From assembly GCF_025698545.1 (NCBI RefSeq), contig NC_068567.1:60772705-60836704 (forward strand): a stretch of DNA of 64,000 bases. Reading direction: 5' to 3'. The notes beneath the pieces were generated by a model that saw only the letters and a program-made list of their open reading frames with translations, was not told where the DNA came from and did no database searches. Both the position numbers and the translations under genes were made by a program. Source of the DNA: Gossypium raimondii. Its lineage: Eukaryota > Streptophyta > Magnoliopsida > Malvales > Malvaceae. Positions 61,313 through 64,000 of the stretch are shown here, piece after piece; within the stretch, counting starts at the first letter, position 1; each line of letters starts with the position of its first letter.

Positions 61313-62163
61313 AGGGTCTCTCTTACTTTAACTAGTAGTAGATTGTTCGATCCTCGTCCTGAGTATAAAGTAACTTTAATACTCATGGTCAGCATCTACC
61401 CCTTAATGGGTCTACAAAATGCGAGGGATACATTAAAAAATAAAAAAAATATTAAATTTTATTTTCAAATATTGGAATTCACGTTATGTAATTAAGATAG
61501 GTATTTAAACTTGAAAAATAAGCTGACCCGAATTATTTAAACCCAATGAAACTTTAAACCGTCCCACACGAAACAAGAATTTAATAAATTTATAAATAAT
61601 TCACAAACTAACTATTAATTGACAGCTTTACCCATGTGCCCATTAATGATTAATGAAACTTCTATAATTTTGTGTGGACCCACTTTTGACCCACCGTACC
61701 TCCCATTTTTTTATTTTACAGATTTAGTCCTTCTACAGTTTTTTTTATTCAATTGTATAAAAAATATTGTGAAGTATATATGATATCATCACATGTTACA
61801 AGAAATAAGTCGTGTTAAATTATTTGATAAAATTAACGAAAAAAAAGGATGGCATTAGCATGATTGTTGGAACCAAATGGTTCGGTTGGTTGAACCGAGA
61901 ATCAGTAGCCTAAATTTGAATTGGTTTTAAATTAGTTTAAATATTTTAAAATTTATGAAATAAATGTTTATCCTTCTATTATCATTAATTTGCATTTATT
62001 ATTTTCCTTATTTACATATTTTTCAAAATAAAAAAATAAGGGATAGGAAATGATACAATTATAGTAGAAAGATTAAATTCGTTAAAAATATATAATACAG
62101 GGACCTTTTAGAAATTTGACCAAAATTATTAAACAAACCAAACCATATCTGTGTATGACCGTG

Positions 62164-62225
62164 TATATATAGAGATGCAGATACTCACACTTTGGAGAAA
62201 CGTACTAAACACTTTGGAGAAACGT
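62164..62225 (+). promoter_or_regulatory. TATA box and 22-bp leader repeat of the DUF1685 gene
   Basis: TATATATA at 62164-62171 is about 150 bp upstream of the ATG. In the likely leader, ACACTTTGGAGAAACGT occurs twice at 62187-62203 and 62209-62225 (period 22). Confidence 0.6.
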
Positions 62226-62316
62226 CCCAAATTTTCCTTCTTCATTCCCCCCAACCGACCTCCAAAAAACCATAGCCGCCGTTGAAACAGCGGCTTGTGA
62301 CGGCGCTGCTGAACTC

Positions 62317-62911
62317 ATGCCGAAACGTTACCGTCCTCCGCCTCCACCACCTCCTCAACTACAACCACGGCCTTTATACAAGCAGCGTTCGTGGTCTCCC
62401 GACGTGGAACGAGACGAGGCGTGGCTGAGACGGAAGGAAAGCCACGGCCACAGCCACGGCCACAGCCACGGCCTCCGCCGATCTCAGAGCTTCTCAAACG
62501 ATGATTTGGAAGAGCTCAAAGGCTGCATCGAGTTAGGTTTCGGTTTCGAACCCGACTCGCCTGAATTGGATCCGAAGTTATCCGATACTTTACCCGCTCT
62601 GCCGTTCTACTGTGCCGTCAACCGTCAGTACAGCTGTAGATTGTCGAGGACTTCGTCGGCATCTTCGATAGGATCTTTCAGTGACGCTGGCAGCACAAAC
62701 ACCATAATTGATCAAGGTCAGTTTTAAGTTTAAAATAATTTTAAAATTTTCTTACTAAATTGAAATTAACCGTATTAAAATCAGGTCCTTGATTGTTTTA
62801 TTTGAATTTCTTGATATAGGCGATGATCCTCAAACGGTAAAGACTAGGTTGCGACAATGGGCGCAGGTGGTGGCTTGCTCGGTGCAGCAAATTTCAGGGA
62901 ATCCAAATTGA
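62317..62911 (+). CDS. DUF1685 family protein
   Basis: Plant-specific protein of unknown biochemical role. Two exons: 62317-62716 and 62820-62911 (492 nt, 163 residues), joined in phase 1 with GT/AG borders. Features: N-terminal MPKRYRPPPPPPPQ poly-proline run; SHGHSHGHSHGL, a His-rich tandem tripeptide; the conserved SFSNDDLEELKGCIELGFGF motif, which defines the family; a Ser-rich stretch; and a C-terminal LRQWAQVVACSVQQ block in exon 2. From memory a DUF1685 gene lies next to the EMB2758 PPR gene in Arabidopsis, as here. The start is the first ATG after the leader. Intact. Confidence 0.88.
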
Positions 62912-62919
62912 TTTGCCGT

Positions 62920-63780
62920 TGGAGGTTTTCTTGTATAAAAAGGATAATGGAATTTGATGTAATTAATTACATTTTCATTTAGGTTTATATAATTTATGAA
63001 TTTCAATTTTTTTTTTGTAATATATGATTTTCATTCCATTGTAATATAAATTTTGATCATTGCTTTTTGTGGTTTTGGACAACATTTGCCTTATCATTTC
63101 ATTGTAATCTAATTTTACTTATATATTAATATTAATCATTTTAATGATTATATATTTTAAAATAAAAATAATAAAAATTATTTACATGAAAATTTTGTAT
63201 CAAACTACATGGTTGATATAAAACTTTGGTTTTGAACTTATTTTAAAAAAAATCATTTTAAATTTAATCACGTAAAATTTGACGTGGCATTTAATTTAAT
63301 ATTTTTAATAACAAAATGATTTAAATGATATAATTTTGATAATTTAGGACGTAATTAAAATATTTTAAATTTTAAGAATTAATTTAAAATAAAAATGATG
63401 CTGGTGCAATTAACTATATTTGATTTTTTTTTTTGAATTACGTTTTATGTGAAGTTTTATAACGTCGAAATTTGAAGGTATTAATGTAGGGACCAAAATA
63501 TTTACGATATGATAAAGAGATTTTTGGTTAAATATATTCATGAACTTAGTAACGTCAATTTGGATTCTAAAATAGGAATATTTTTTGAGGGTCTAAAATG
63601 GTAATATTGAAACATGGAAAAAGAAAAACTTGTCAAATACTATAAGTGACGCATTTTGAAAATAAAAAGGAAAAAATTTTCTTTATTAAGGAATTAGAAA
63701 ATATAACTAATTAAAATATTCCTTGCCTAAGTTCGATTCCTTATCCTCACCTGTCAAGTAATTGAGTTTGTTTAAACACT
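62920..63780. other. AT-rich 3' flank of the DUF1685 gene
   Basis: I see nothing beyond AT-rich sequence and weak fragments of TTAGTCC-type repeats. Confidence 0.5.
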
Positions 63781-63784
63781 GATG

Positions 63785-64000
63785 GGTCAGTTAGAGATGG
63801 AAAAGGTTTTGCAGTTGCGGAAGGAATTGCTTGTGATCAAAATGGAAAATGGATGCTTGGCTATAACAGATACTTGAGGAATTGATCTGTGTTGGATGCA
63901 GAATTATGGGGTATATTGGATGGTATGGCTATCTTGATCGATCGGGGTTATGTTAATATCTTAATTCAATCTAATAATCTTGAGGTAACTAAAATCATTC
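63785..64000 (+). mobile_element. LINE RNase H domain fragment, cut by the window edge
   Basis: The frame reads GKGFAVAEGIACDQNGKWML, GYNRYL, stop, SVLDAELWGILDGMAILIDR then GYVNILIQSNNLEVTKII, the N-terminal half of a plant LINE RNase H domain. It retains the Glu of AELWG (catalytic in RNase H); the S.N in QSNNLE replaces the usual D of TDNLE. At least one stop. It continues beyond the window. Confidence 0.7.

Larger units (their letters stand above)
57550..62150. other. 4.6-kb gene-free spacer between PPR and DUF1685 genes
   Basis: No gene is supported. Contents: a degenerate ACCGGTTCAA-type repeat (about 57665-57960), a TIR repeat (58475-58815), two copies of the GGGCGTAAT...TTGCCCCT family in opposite orientation (60398-60650, 61094-61312), and AT-rich sequence. 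Confidence 0.5.

Overview
This is nuclear DNA of a dicot plant. It is AT-rich, has spliced genes with GT/AG introns, TATA and telo-box promoters, and a dense mix of small transposons. The gene families and a recurring tRNA-derived SINE remind me of Gossypium (Malvaceae); that is inference from memory and I could not search. Plastid, mitochondrial and bacterial signatures are absent.

Layout: (1) 2.5-8.5 kb, + strand: a filament-like plant protein (FPP/DUF869 coiled-coil) gene whose large exon is present twice in tandem. The second copy differs from the first only by seven single-base deletions. (2) 9.2-11.9 kb and 19.9-22.2 kb, both - strand: two complete six-exon WSD-type wax ester synthase/diacylglycerol acyltransferase paralogues, with a 40S ribosomal protein S16 gene on + between them. 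(3) 23.9-25.4 kb, -: a CCoAOMT (lignin methyltransferase) gene with a disrupted frame and an internal 30-bp duplication. (4) 28.4-28.9 kb, +: a remnant of a bHLH95/ZHOUPI-like gene. (5) 31.9-33.1 kb, -: an intact single-exon PUB25/PUB26-type U-box E3 ligase. (6) 33-42 kb: gene-poor, with LINE tails, Helitron and MITE-like copies, an LTR-like block and a small tandem array. (7) 42.2-43.6 kb, -: plastid thioredoxin m3. (8) 47.4-49.0 kb, -: an ABF/AREB bZIP factor of ABA signalling. (9) 54.8-57.2 kb, +: an 823-residue PLS-DYW pentatricopeptide protein, with a 270-bp hairpin in its upstream leader and a decayed duplicate of its own 3' end downstream. (10) 62.3-62.9 kb, +: a DUF1685 protein. The window ends inside a LINE RNase H fragment.

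The genes do not form one pathway. Their order is informative: from memory, DUF1685, EMB2758-type PPR, ABF3 and CCoAOMT1 lie close together on Arabidopsis chromosome 4, and ZHOUPI/bHLH95 is next to PUB26 on chromosome 1. The window therefore looks like an ancestral syntenic block in which the CCoAOMT and bHLH members have decayed. The most unusual structures are the deletion-only exon duplication in the FPP gene, a Helitron with both termini, two hAT-type elements with 8-bp target duplications, the SINE family, and the hairpin upstream of the PPR gene.
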